A model generated the notes under the pieces. That model did no database searches. It was not told the DNA's origin and saw only the letters and a list, made by a program, of their open reading frames with translations. Shown here in pieces: positions 32,950 through 40,262 of a DNA stretch of 64,000 nt (within the stretch, counting starts at the first letter, position 1; the number at the start of each line of letters is the position of its first letter). The stretch lies in NCBI GenBank assembly GCA_938005465.1, contig CALLNU010000046.1:10138-74137 (forward strand), in the 5' to 3' direction. The position numbers and the translations under genes are program-made. This DNA comes from an uncultured Collinsella sp. (GTDB taxonomy: Bacteria > Actinomycetota > Coriobacteriia > Coriobacteriales > Coriobacteriaceae).

Positions 32950-32955
32950 TATAAT
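32950..32955 (+). promoter_or_regulatory. Candidate thiD promoter -10
   Basis: A perfect TATAAT lies 47 nt before the thiD start in an otherwise gene-free 183-bp gap. The -35 is weak. No second TPP aptamer was seen here. Confidence 0.4.
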
Positions 32956-33001
32956 GCGGGGTAATAGACCCATTTGAATCCGACCAGACAAGGGAGCGAA
33001 C

Positions 33002-33832
33002 ATGGATCGCAGCAAGGTACCTGCCGTTCTATCCATCGCAGGATCCGATTCCAGCGGTGGCGCCGGCATTCAGGCCGACATTAAGACCATCACGGCGCAC
33101 CGTCTGTATGCCGAGACAGCCATCACGGCCATCACCGCACAAAACACGCTCGGTGTCACCGCCGTGCAGAATATCTCCCCGTATATTGTCGCGACGCAGA
33201 TTGACGCCGTCTTTGACGATATTCGACCCAGCGCCGTCAAGATCGGCATGGTCTCCTCTGCCGAGATTATCGAGGTTATCGCCGACCGCCTGAGCGCATG
33301 GAACGCACGAAATATCGTCGTCGACCCCGTCATGGTCGCCACCTCGGGCGCTCGCCTCATTGCCGAGGACGCCGCTGAGGCGCTCACGCGTCGCCTGTTC
33401 CCGCTGGCGACCGTCATCACGCCCAACATTCCCGAGGCCATGGCGCTGCTCGACTACGAGGTCGATTCCGAGCGCACGCAGCAAAACGCTGCCATGCTCC
33501 TCACCCGCCGCTTTGGCTGCGCGTCCCTCGTTAAGGGCGGACATTTTGTCAACGAGGCCAACGATGTGCTAGCAGAGCCCGCGCCGCTCGATGACGAGGG
33601 CAACCACCTGGGCGATCCGCTCACCACGTGGTTCCGCCACAAGCGCATCGAGACCGGCAACACGCATGGCACCGGTTGCACGCTTTCGTCCGCCATCGCC
33701 TGCGCATTGGCACAGGGCATGGATCTTGCCGACGCCGTCAACGCCGGCAAGGCCTACCTAACCGGAGCTCTCGCCGCCGGCTTTGACATGGGCAAAGGTT
33801 CCGGCCCCGTCAACCATATGTGGCAATATTAA
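33002..33832 (+). CDS. thiD: Hydroxymethylpyrimidine (phosphate) kinase ThiD
   Basis: 276 aa. It phosphorylates HMP and HMP-P to HMP-PP, the step after ThiC. Ribokinase-fold motifs: SIAGSDSSGGAGIQADIKT at the N-terminus, DPVMVATSGARL, TPNIPEA, and the anion-hole motif HGTGCTLSSAIACALA near residue 220. AAGGGAG lies 6 nt before the ATG. It is probably one functional unit with thiC, although a separate promoter is possible. A 14-bp hairpin follows the stop. Confidence 0.94.
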   Translation: MDRSKVPAVLSIAGSDSSGGAGIQADIKTITAHRLYAETAITAITAQNTLGVTAVQNISPYIVATQIDAVFDDIRPSAVKIGMVSSAEIIEVIADRLSAWNARNIVVDPVMVATSGARLIAEDAAEALTRRLFPLATVITPNIPEAMALLDYEVDSERTQQNAAMLLTRRFGCASLVKGGHFVNEANDVLAEPAPLDDEGNHLGDPLTTWFRHKRIETGNTHGTGCTLSSAIACALAQGMDLADAVNAGKAYLTGALAAGFDMGKGSGPVNHMWQY

Positions 33833-33846
33833 GATTCGCAGCCCAA

Positions 33847-33882
33847 AACCACCACAAAGGGGCAGGCACCTTTGTGGTGGTT
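33847..33882 (+). terminator. Hairpin terminator downstream of thiD
   Basis: A perfect 14-bp stem (33847-33860 with 33869-33882) with an 8-nt loop, starting 15 nt after the thiD stop. The tail has few T residues, so efficiency is uncertain. The CACAAAGG/CCTTTGTG core resembles the xpt terminator. Confidence 0.6.
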
Positions 33883-33892
33883 CCCACAAATA

Positions 33893-34108
33893 TCTCGATC
33901 TGTAACAGTTAGAGTCCATTTTTCGGCCCACCTGTTACAGATCGAGACATTCAAATTCAGCTGAGAAGATAATCTCGATCTGTAACAGTAACTCGGCAAA
34001 ATCGACCCTAGATGTTACAGATCGAGACAAACGACCGATATCGACCTGAATAATCTCAATCTGTAACATCTAGCCCGTTTTCGGCCTTCGTACTGTTACA
34101 GATCAAGA
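33893..34108. repeat. Three-unit palindromic array of alternating orientation (BIME-like)
   Basis: Three hairpins begin at 33893, 33973 and 34054, a period of 80-81 bp. Arms: 33893-33908/33932-33947 (16 bp, perfect), 33973-33987/34013-34027 (15 bp, perfect) and 34054-34068/34094-34108 (two mismatches). All share the core CTGTAACA/TGTTACAG. Loops of units 1 and 3 resemble each other directly, while unit 2 matches them as its reverse complement, so orientation alternates. It fills most of the 332-bp gap between thiD and the SGNH hydrolase. There are no spacer-repeat features of CRISPR. Confidence 0.85.
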
Positions 34109-34164
34109 CAAACAAACGAAACAAGCCGCCGCAAGGGGAACTTTTGTACCGCTTTGGGGCTGCA

Positions 34165-34824
34165 CTACTCACCGAGCATCTCTTGGAGCTTGGCTGCCAC
34201 GGCATGTCCCAAGCTCTCGTGGCTCTCGGGCATCATGTGCAGATAATCGATATCGCCCGGCTCGGCAAAATCGGCGGCATTCAAAAAGTCGCAGCCAAAC
34301 TGCTCAGCCACATGCGCGTAGTACTCACCAAAATGTTCCGAGGCTTCTACGGAATGCTCGTCAAAATCGGTCATATATACGTCGGCGATCTGCGGCTTAA
34401 TCTTGATAGGCGCCATCAGCAGAATCCGTGGGCAGGGCGCGGCATCGGTCCAGGCAAACGCACGGACGGCGCGAATCAACGCCATGGCGCCGCGGGCAAT
34501 ATCGGAGGCCGTCACGCCAAAGACCGTCTTGCAGTCGTTGGTGCCCAGCATAATCACGATCGCATCCAGCGGCTTATGGGCCTCGAGCAGCATCGGCAGC
34601 GCGCGAATGCCGTTGAGGTTGGTGTCCAGATGGCACATATCGTCGCGCACCGTCGTGCGACCATTTAGGCCTTCCTCAATCACATGCCAACCCTCACCCA
34701 GGTCACGCTGCACCACACCGCACCAGCGCACATCCTGCGCATAGCGCACTGCGGTGCTGTCGCGCATACCTGCCGGATCGTAGCCATAGGTATTGCTGTC
34801 GCCAAAGCACAGAACGTTTTTCAT
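34165..34824 (-). CDS. SGNH/GDSL-family hydrolase
   Basis: 219 aa. Block I is LCFGDSNTYGYDP with the nucleophile serine at about residue 10. The glycine of block II follows in LNGRTT, block III is MLGTNDCK, and the C-terminal DYLHMMPESHESLG should hold the Asp/His pair. There is no signal peptide, so the enzyme is cytoplasmic. It likely de-esterifies an acyl or acetyl substrate (carbohydrate esterases of this type are common in gut bacteria). The substrate is unknown. GGAAGGG lies 6 nt before the ATG. Its upstream neighbour is separated from it by a strong terminator. Confidence 0.82.
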   Translation of the reverse strand: MKNVLCFGDSNTYGYDPAGMRDSTAVRYAQDVRWCGVVQRDLGEGWHVIEEGLNGRTTVRDDMCHLDTNLNGIRALPMLLEAHKPLDAIVIMLGTNDCKTVFGVTASDIARGAMALIRAVRAFAWTDAAPCPRILLMAPIKIKPQIADVYMTDFDEHSVEASEHFGEYYAHVAEQFGCDFLNAADFAEPGDIDYLHMMPESHESLGHAVAAKLQEMLGE

Positions 34825-34842
34825 CGTAAGCCCTTCCTTTAG

Positions 34843-34877
34843 TAAAAAGCCGACGGGAGCAGCCCCTCCCGCCGGCT
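34843..34877 (-). terminator. Intrinsic terminator of the PARG-like gene
   Basis: Twelve-base arms 34848-34859 and 34866-34877 pair with one mismatch. On the minus strand five U residues follow. It lies 25 nt after the stop. Confidence 0.82.
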
Positions 34878-34902
34878 CGACCTATCTGTCGGCACGTACC
34901 GA

Positions 34903-36039
34903 TTACAGGTACTTGCGCCAATCGCCATCGTCCTCATCGTCCTCGGCGGCAACCTGAGCCCGCTCGGCGGCGCGAGCAGCCGCAGCGCGTGCGGCAACCT
35001 GGGCATAGGACTCCTCGTTACGCTCGGGGAAGCTTGCCAGCACGTGCTCGAACTTGGCGAAGTCCTCATCCCAGCGCGTAGAAGGCACGGCAAAGAGCAC
35101 CTGCTTGACCTTAAAGTCGCCCGATGCGAGCTCCTCGCGGAAGAGCTCTGCCACGGCCTCGGCGTCAAAGCCGTTGTTGTCGCAGCCCCAAGCACCCAGT
35201 ACGAGCTTCTCGCGACCCAGCTCGTCGCAGATGGCAAGCACAAAGCGGATGCGATCGCGCAGAGCGTCAAGCAAGGCATCGTCGCTCACGCGATACTCCT
35301 GGCGAGCACGCTTGGCGTTGGGCGCGGCGGCCACGATTACGTCGGCATAGGCGTGCACATGGTTGCGGTCGAAGCGCACCGCGGGCACCACCAGCGCACG
35401 GTTGCGGTACAGCTCGCAGTTGATGTTGCGGCGACGGTTCTCACCGTACCACTTACGCTGCTTATCGAGGACGTTGTACAGATACGAATCGGCGCAGAGC
35501 GCCGCCTCCTGGCCCAGGTAGCCCTGGATATAGCCGCCGCCCGGATTGGTAAACGAGGCAAAGGCGAGCACGGCCATATCGCAGAACTGCGCATAGCCGC
35601 GGCCGTTATCGAGGATTGCCTGCGTGGCAGAGGCATCGAGCACAGTGACCTCGGGCAGGACCGGAGCAGCCTCCTCCGCGGGCGCGGACTCAGCCTCGTC
35701 GGCCAACTCGGTGGACTCGAGTGCCACCTCGGGCTCGACCGCAGTCTCCACCTCGGCGGTCTCAACCTCGGCAGCCTCAGCAGCCTCGACGTCCTCGGCA
35801 ACCGGTTCCTCAGCAGCCGCTGCCTTCTGGGCCTTGGCCTTCATCGCCGCGACAAAGCCGGCAGGCATACCGTCGAATTCGCGCACGCCGGCAAGCGAAC
35901 GCTCGATGTCCTTGGCGCAGGCCTCGGACACAGCCGCCACATGGCGCTCGGCGGCCTTGGCACGCGCCTCGCGCTTGGGATTGGGCTGACCCGCTCGGTT
36001 AGACCTGCGGTTACGGTTCCTGTTGTCGACATCTGCCAT
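34903..36039 (-). CDS. TIGR02452/PARG-like macrodomain protein with an atypical catalytic motif
   Basis: 378 aa. A basic N-terminus (about 1-30) and a helical stretch are followed by an Ala/Glu/Val-rich low-complexity linker (about 72-128). The poly(ADP-ribose) glycohydrolase-like domain then has FTNPGGGYIQGYLGQEAALC, the counterpart of the family's GGG...QEE loop. The second Glu, catalytic in characterised bacterial PARGs as I remember them, is Ala179 here. Later, LGAWGCDNNGFD matches the end of the fold. The C-terminus is Ala-rich and then acidic (EDDEDDGDW). It may bind ADP-ribose or be a degenerate hydrolase. GAAAGG precedes the ATG at 36039. Confidence 0.75.
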   Translation of the reverse strand: MADVDNRNRNRRSNRAGQPNPKREARAKAAERHVAAVSEACAKDIERSLAGVREFDGMPAGFVAAMKAKAQKAAAAEEPVAEDVEAAEAAEVETAEVETAVEPEVALESTELADEAESAPAEEAAPVLPEVTVLDASATQAILDNGRGYAQFCDMAVLAFASFTNPGGGYIQGYLGQEAALCADSYLYNVLDKQRKWYGENRRRNINCELYRNRALVVPAVRFDRNHVHAYADVIVAAAPNAKRARQEYRVSDDALLDALRDRIRFVLAICDELGREKLVLGAWGCDNNGFDAEAVAELFREELASGDFKVKQVLFAVPSTRWDEDFAKFEHVLASFPERNEESYAQVAARAAAARAAERAQVAAEDDEDDGDWRKYL

Positions 36040-36104
36040 ACGTGGCTACCTTTCCTGTCGCTGCCGCTATCGGCTTTTTCCCATCCATCATACCCCGCCG
36101 CGCA

Positions 36105-36133
36105 CAAAAAAGACGGCCCCGAAGGACCGCCTT
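36105..36133 (-). terminator. Intrinsic terminator of the Bax-inhibitor-like gene
   Basis: An imperfect stem with a CGAA/TTCG tetraloop (36112-36133). On the minus strand a run of six U residues follows. It starts about 48 nt after the stop at 36181. Confidence 0.65.
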
Positions 36134-36180
36134 TCGTATCGTTTTACCGTGTCCGGCAAGAAGCGTCGCAATGCCGCGCT

Positions 36181-36876
36181 TTAATCGCGACGGCCGAGGA
36201 TGTTCAGAATACGCAGGAACACGTTGATAATGTCCACGAACAGATTGGACGCCATGAGCACGGCGTTGGGCAGCGTAGGCGGCACTGTCGTGGCAACATA
36301 GGTGTCGTAGCCAATAAAGCCGGCGAACACCACGATCACGATCAGGTCGGTGATGGTCTGCGAGACGCCCATGAACATCAGCACGATCTCAACCAGAATA
36401 GTGGCGAGCAGAATGCCAAAACCGATGCCATATACGCGCTGGAAAAACTTGGGGAACGTCACGCCCAAGGCGCCAAAGACAAAGGTGATGGCGGCCGTGG
36501 CGATAAAGGCAGTGTTGATGGTGGGCAGGTCGTAGTTGGCAAGGCCAAACGACGCGGTCAGGCCAAAGGTACTCGCAAAGATTACGTAGCCCACAAGGGA
36601 CAGGCCCACGGACTGCTTGCTGGCGGCGGCCGACATCATGACCATGCCGACGATGGTCAAAATAAATGAGCCAAAGACCAGCGGCAAAGCGGCGCCGCTC
36701 ATCATCATGCGCGCAAACGACATGGTGCTCGTAAAGTAAGCACCGACGCCCATGGCGCAAAAGCCCAAAAAGATCAGGGCAGACATGGCAAGATTATACG
36801 CACGCGGCGACATCTCCTTGGCACGGCTTGCGCCGGTTTCGATGGGGCCATTCTGATAGCCCTGAATATCGTTCAT
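36181..36876 (-). CDS. Bax inhibitor-1/YccA family membrane protein
   Basis: 231 aa with about seven hydrophobic helices and the C-terminal DTYVATTVPPTLPNAVLMASNLFVD block (read in two parts) that contains the family's late acidic residue. The N-terminus (MNDIQGYQNGPIETGASRAK) is cytoplasmic and not a signal peptide. Bacterial relatives form pH-sensitive calcium leak channels (BsYetJ) or interact with membrane proteases (YccA); the role here is inferred. AAAGGA lies 7 nt before the ATG. Both neighbours are on the same strand, but each is separated by more than 75 bp. Confidence 0.85.
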   Translation of the reverse strand: MNDIQGYQNGPIETGASRAKEMSPRAYNLAMSALIFLGFCAMGVGAYFTSTMSFARMMMSGAALPLVFGSFILTIVGMVMMSAAASKQSVGLSLVGYVIFASTFGLTASFGLANYDLPTINTAFIATAAITFVFGALGVTFPKFFQRVYGIGFGILLATILVEIVLMFMGVSQTITDLIVIVVFAGFIGYDTYVATTVPPTLPNAVLMASNLFVDIINVFLRILNILGRRD

Positions 36877-36955
36877 AATTTCGTCCTTTCAAAAGCGCCG
36901 CGACAGCGCAGTAGCTGACAAGATTCCTGTCATTGTACCCGAATGCCGTACGTCC

Positions 36956-37294
36956 TTACCTACGGCGCTCGCCCTCAAGCGTACGATCAAAGGCCCAGAC
37001 CCACCAACGCATCACGTGTGCCTGCGAGCCGTCTGCCCGCTCGCGCGTCTGGTCCTCCAGATACAACTCGGTCGCGTGCCCGCCAAAACGCACCTTATAT
37101 GTTGCCGTACGGATGCCGTGGACCATCAGGCCAAACCCGGTGGTCGAGATAATTTCGTCGATCGTAAAACAACGGCCGTCGACCCAGCAGACGGTGACCG
37201 GCACGACCTGTCCGCCCGCGAGGATGCGGGCCACGACGTCCACATACTGCTTGTGCACGCGCCGAGTTTTGCCGTCTGTCTGTCGATATTCCAT
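36956..37294 (-). CDS. Conserved hypothetical small beta-rich protein
   Basis: 112 aa from MEYRQTDGKTRRVH. The central pattern VDVVARILAGGQVVPVTVCW, then DGRCFTIDEI, followed by strands ending LYLEDQ and a Trp-rich RWWVWAFDRT, resembles small uncharacterised proteins I remember from Firmicutes and Coriobacteria. Those read DVIV...G...P..I.W.DGR.F.IDK. No function is known to me. The start is uncertain: AGGAGG sits only 1 nt before the ATG at 37294, while the ATG at 37315 has no ribosome site. It is divergent from the PiT transporter. Confidence 0.6.
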   Translation of the reverse strand: MEYRQTDGKTRRVHKQYVDVVARILAGGQVVPVTVCWVDGRCFTIDEIISTTGFGLMVHGIRTATYKVRFGGHATELYLEDQTRERADGSQAHVMRWWVWAFDRTLEGERRR

Positions 37295-37544
37295 GCCTCC
37301 TATTATCGAACGCATGTTTGCATGTTGTAAAGCGAACAGACTGTGGTTTTGGAGTGTCGTAGTAATCGCACGTGTCCGCATGGCGTGTTAGCAAAAAGAA
37401 CACCCGCGGTCAACAGGGCTAATATTCAATTTTAGTGCCAAAAAGTTCACTTCTCCCATCAGAACTCGGTAAAGAGACCCGCAGGAGGTGATACGATTTA
37501 TCATGTTTTTGTAACGTGTCTGCAAACTTCGAGAAAGCCCATAT

Positions 37545-38594
37545 ATGGACGTAACGTTCTCAACCTTCCTCGGCCAAATTGTGTCGAACCCAGTCCTTGC
37601 CGTCACCGTGATCCTCGCGTTGGGCGCCATCTTCGTCAATGGATGGACCGACGCGCCCAACGCCATCGCGACCTGCGTCACTACGCGTTGCATGCCCGCC
37701 CGCGCCGCCATTCTCATGAGCGCCGCATTCAACTTCCTCGGCGTGCTCATCATGACGCACTTTAACGCGAGCGTCGCCAACACCATCTCACATATCGTCG
37801 ACTTTGGCGGAAACAGCACCATGGCGCTCGCCTGCCTATGCGCGGCGCTGTTCTCCATCGTCGTCTACGGCGCCACAGCGTCGCGTTTTGGCATCCCCAC
37901 CTCGCAAAGCCACAGCCTTATCGCCGGCCTGACCGGTGCCGCCATCGCCCTCGGCGGTGCGAGCAGCGTCAACGTCCACGAGTGGATGAAGGTCATCTAC
38001 GGCCTGGCGCTCTCCATAGGCCTGGGCTTTGTCATGGGCTGGGTCCTGTGCAAGCTCGTCTCGATTCTTTTCGCCGCCGCCAACAGGCGACGTGCCAATG
38101 TCTTCTTTAAATACGCTCAGATCGCGAGCGCCGCGGCCATGAGCTTTATGCACGGCGCGCAGGATGGACAGAAGTTCATCGGCGTGCTCTTTTTAGGCGT
38201 GGCCTTTGCCAGCGGCCAGACGAGCGTCGGCGATGCAGGCATCCCCATCTGGATTATGCTGCTGTGCTCGGCCACTATGGGCATCGGCACCAGCGTGGGC
38301 GGCGAGCGCATCATCAAGTCCGTCGGCCAGAGCATGGTCAAGCTCGAAAAGTACCAGGGCTTCTCCGCCGACCTGGCGGGCGCCGCGAACCTGCTGCTTG
38401 CCACCCTTACCGGCATCCCCGTGTCCTCCACACACATCAAGACCTGCGCCATCATGGGCGTCGGTGCCGTCAAGCGCCTCTCGGCCATCAACTTCGGCGT
38501 CGTCAAGGACATGATGTTCACCTGGTTCTTCACCTTCCCTGCCTGCGGACTCATCAGCTTTGTCATGGCCAAGCTGTTCATGATGTTCCTCTAA
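37545..38594 (+). CDS. pit: PiT family inorganic phosphate transporter
   Basis: 349 aa with about ten hydrophobic helices. Both signature repeats are visible: VNGWTDAPNAIATCVTTR near residue 32 and SFMHGAQDGQKF in the second half, plus GIPTSQSHSLIAGLTGA and GIPVSSTHIKTCAIMG. It imports phosphate (as metal phosphate) with protons or sodium, at low affinity. It is paired with a DUF47 protein 67 nt downstream, the common partner arrangement. The high-affinity pst operon lies only about 4 kb away. The ribosome site is weak (GAGAAAG). A 250-bp gap upstream shows an AGGAGG-like block and no clear promoter. Confidence 0.93.
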   Translation: MDVTFSTFLGQIVSNPVLAVTVILALGAIFVNGWTDAPNAIATCVTTRCMPARAAILMSAAFNFLGVLIMTHFNASVANTISHIVDFGGNSTMALACLCAALFSIVVYGATASRFGIPTSQSHSLIAGLTGAAIALGGASSVNVHEWMKVIYGLALSIGLGFVMGWVLCKLVSILFAAANRRRANVFFKYAQIASAAAMSFMHGAQDGQKFIGVLFLGVAFASGQTSVGDAGIPIWIMLLCSATMGIGTSVGGERIIKSVGQSMVKLEKYQGFSADLAGAANLLLATLTGIPVSSTHIKTCAIMGVGAVKRLSAINFGVVKDMMFTWFFTFPACGLISFVMAKLFMMFL

Positions 38595-38661
38595 TCAAAC
38601 CGAGCGTCCATCCGGACCGCAACACTTCGCCCACCCGTCTTCGCCTCGAAAGGACCCACCC

Positions 38662-39285
38662 ATGGCAAAGAAACCCGATTCGTTCTACTTTGATAACTAC
38701 GTTGCCTGCGCCGACCTCGCCGTTCAGGCAGCCGAGCTGCTCACCAAGATTTTTGAGAACTTTGACCCCGCGCAGATCCACGACATGCTCGATAAGATGC
38801 ATGCGATTGAGCATGCGGCAGACAAGAAGCACCATGAGCTCGAAGACGCCTTGCTCACCGCCTTTATCACCCCGCTCGAGCGCGAGGATCTGGATCTGAT
38901 GAGCTGCTCACTCGACACCGTGCTCGACCGCATCGAGGGCGTCGTGCAGCGCGTCTACTTCACCAACATCCAGAGCATCCATCCCGACGCCATCGTCATC
39001 GCCCACAAGGTGACTGACGCCTGCCGCGCCATGAAAGACCTGATGGTCGAGCTGCCCAACTACCGCAAGTCCAAGACCCTGCGCGAACTCGTCATCCAGA
39101 TCAACACCATCGAGTCCGAAGCCGACGAGCTCTATATCAACGCCATGCGCAACCTACACGTTAACGGCAAGGACCCGCTCGAGGTCATCGCCTGGCGTGA
39201 CGTATACGCCTTCCTGGAGTACTGCGCTGACTGCTGTGAGAATGTGGCCGATGTTGTGGATTCGATTGTCATGAAGAACAGTTAA
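38662..39285 (+). CDS. DUF47 / PhoU-like accessory protein of the PiT transporter
   Basis: 207 aa, all-helical. It begins MAKKPDSFYFDNYVACADLA and contains the four-helix-bundle pattern with IEHAADKKHHELEDALLTAF and TPLEREDLDLMSCSLDTVLD, where acidic residues bind metal in this family. It is thought to regulate the neighbouring Pit permease. GAAAGGA lies 8 nt before the ATG. A long inverted repeat (39306-39389) follows 20 nt after the stop and could terminate transcription. Confidence 0.9.
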   Translation: MAKKPDSFYFDNYVACADLAVQAAELLTKIFENFDPAQIHDMLDKMHAIEHAADKKHHELEDALLTAFITPLEREDLDLMSCSLDTVLDRIEGVVQRVYFTNIQSIHPDAIVIAHKVTDACRAMKDLMVELPNYRKSKTLRELVIQINTIESEADELYINAMRNLHVNGKDPLEVIAWRDVYAFLEYCADCCENVADVVDSIVMKNS

Positions 39286-39305
39286 TTGGGGGTACGTGTC
39301 CCGGC

Positions 39306-39389
39306 GGCGAAGGGCCGGCACCTGTTTGCTTTCTCACTCCGGCTGCATGGCAGAGTCGTTCGAAAGTAAACAGGTGCCGGCCCTTCGCC
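39306..39389 (+). repeat. 28-bp inverted repeat after the pit-DUF47 unit
   Basis: 39306-39333 and 39362-39389 are reverse complements with a single mismatch. The 28-nt loop has no obvious internal pairing. No U-tract follows on the plus strand. It is similar in design to the palindrome at 25168 but unrelated in sequence. Confidence 0.8.
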
Positions 39390-39401
39390 TTACGTACCAC
39401 C

Positions 39402-39513
39402 ATTGGGAACTTTGGCTGATACTTTGAAAGCGATGGGGCTTTTGTTGGCGGGGCCTTTGGACCCGATTGGGAACTTTGGGACCGCCTTAAACGTTTGGGT
39501 GGATGGGGCTTTG
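39402..39513 (+). repeat. Imperfect G/T-rich tandem repeat before the nitroreductase gene
   Basis: ATTGGGAACTTTGG occurs exactly at 39402-39415 and 39466-39479. Each copy is followed 30-36 nt later by GATGGGGCTTT (39432 and 39502). The segment is markedly G/T-rich on the plus strand. The antisense frame across it (Pro/Gln/Asn-rich) is a composition artefact. Confidence 0.6.
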
Positions 39514-39565
39514 GGTACCCTTTGTTTTACTTTGGATTGATTCGTTGAATTTGGAGGTCTTGGTT

Positions 39566-40096
39566 GTGAGTTATTTGGATCTGGCTCGTGGTCGGTATTC
39601 TTGTCGTTCGTTTGAGGACCGTTCTGTTGAGCAGGCTGTGGTGGATGCCATTGTTGAGGCTGGGCGTATTGCTCCTTCTGCTTGTAATAATCATCCAACC
39701 CGTGTGATGGTGTTGGATACGCCTGAGCTTCTGGAGAAGGCAGCTGCTTGTCAGCCTCGGTTTGCTCGTGATGAGTCTATCTTTGGCGCTCCGCTTGTCT
39801 TCCTTATTTGCAGCGTTACCGGTGATGCTTGGGTGCGCCCGTATGACCAGATGAATTCTAGTGAAATCGACACCTCAATCGTGTGTGATCAGATGATGAT
39901 GGAGGCCACCGAGCAGGGCCTGGGAACGTGCTGGGTATGCCATTTTAAGCCTGAGGTGGCGCAGGAGCAGTTCAATCTGCCCAAGGGCGTCTATCCCTAT
40001 CACATGCTCGTCTGTGGATATCCTGCCGACCACATCGCCGATCCCGAGCATCGCGAGGCCCGTACCATTCCCCTCTCCGACTTCCTCCTCAAGTAG
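39566..40096 (+). CDS. Nitroreductase family protein
   Basis: 176 aa. It begins SYLDLARGRYSCRSFEDRSV, the FMN-binding start of the family (R-S-x-R-x-F pattern), and continues with AGRIAPSACNNHPTRVMVLD and MMMEATEQGLGTCWVCHF. It is likely an FMN-dependent NAD(P)H oxidoreductase; the substrate is unknown. The start is GTG at 39566 with TTGGAGG 8 nt upstream. Codon use is unusual: the first 95 or so codons favour T-ending triplets (CGT, GCT, CTT, TCT), while the last part returns to C/G-ending codons like its neighbours. It has its own terminator. Confidence 0.85.
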   Translation: MSYLDLARGRYSCRSFEDRSVEQAVVDAIVEAGRIAPSACNNHPTRVMVLDTPELLEKAAACQPRFARDESIFGAPLVFLICSVTGDAWVRPYDQMNSSEIDTSIVCDQMMMEATEQGLGTCWVCHFKPEVAQEQFNLPKGVYPYHMLVCGYPADHIADPEHREARTIPLSDFLLK

Positions 40097-40143
40097 GTTT
40101 TGGGACATGCCTTAAAACCTACCCTTGACCGCTCACCCGTTCG

Positions 40144-40181
40144 CCGAGTTCTGCGCCATTATGTGCAGGGCTCGGTTTTTT
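40144..40181 (+). terminator. Intrinsic terminator of the nitroreductase gene
   Basis: CCGAG (40144-40148) with CTCGG (40171-40175) and CTGC with GCAG inside form an interrupted stem, followed by six T residues (40176-40181). Confidence 0.75.
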
Positions 40182-40205
40182 ATGTTACGCACTCCGGCAC
40201 AGTCA

Positions 40206-40235
40206 TAAAAAAGGACCCGCAAGCTGCGGGTCCTT
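40206..40235 (-). terminator. Intrinsic terminator of divIVA
   Basis: A perfect 11-bp stem (40211-40221 with 40225-40235) with a 3-nt loop. On the minus strand six or more U residues follow. It lies 28 nt after the divIVA stop and ends the division-gene region. Confidence 0.88.
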
Positions 40236-40262
40236 TCTAGGCACTAAATTGTAGGCCGAATG

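Noticed and set aside
33893..34108. CRISPR array
   Set aside because: Only three units, each a self-contained hairpin with alternating orientation; no unique equal-length spacers and no cas genes.
39390..39698. 102-aa minus-strand Pro/Gln/Asn-rich frame opposite the nitroreductase gene
   Set aside because: It is the antisense of a G/T-rich segment and has no ribosome site; composition explains it.
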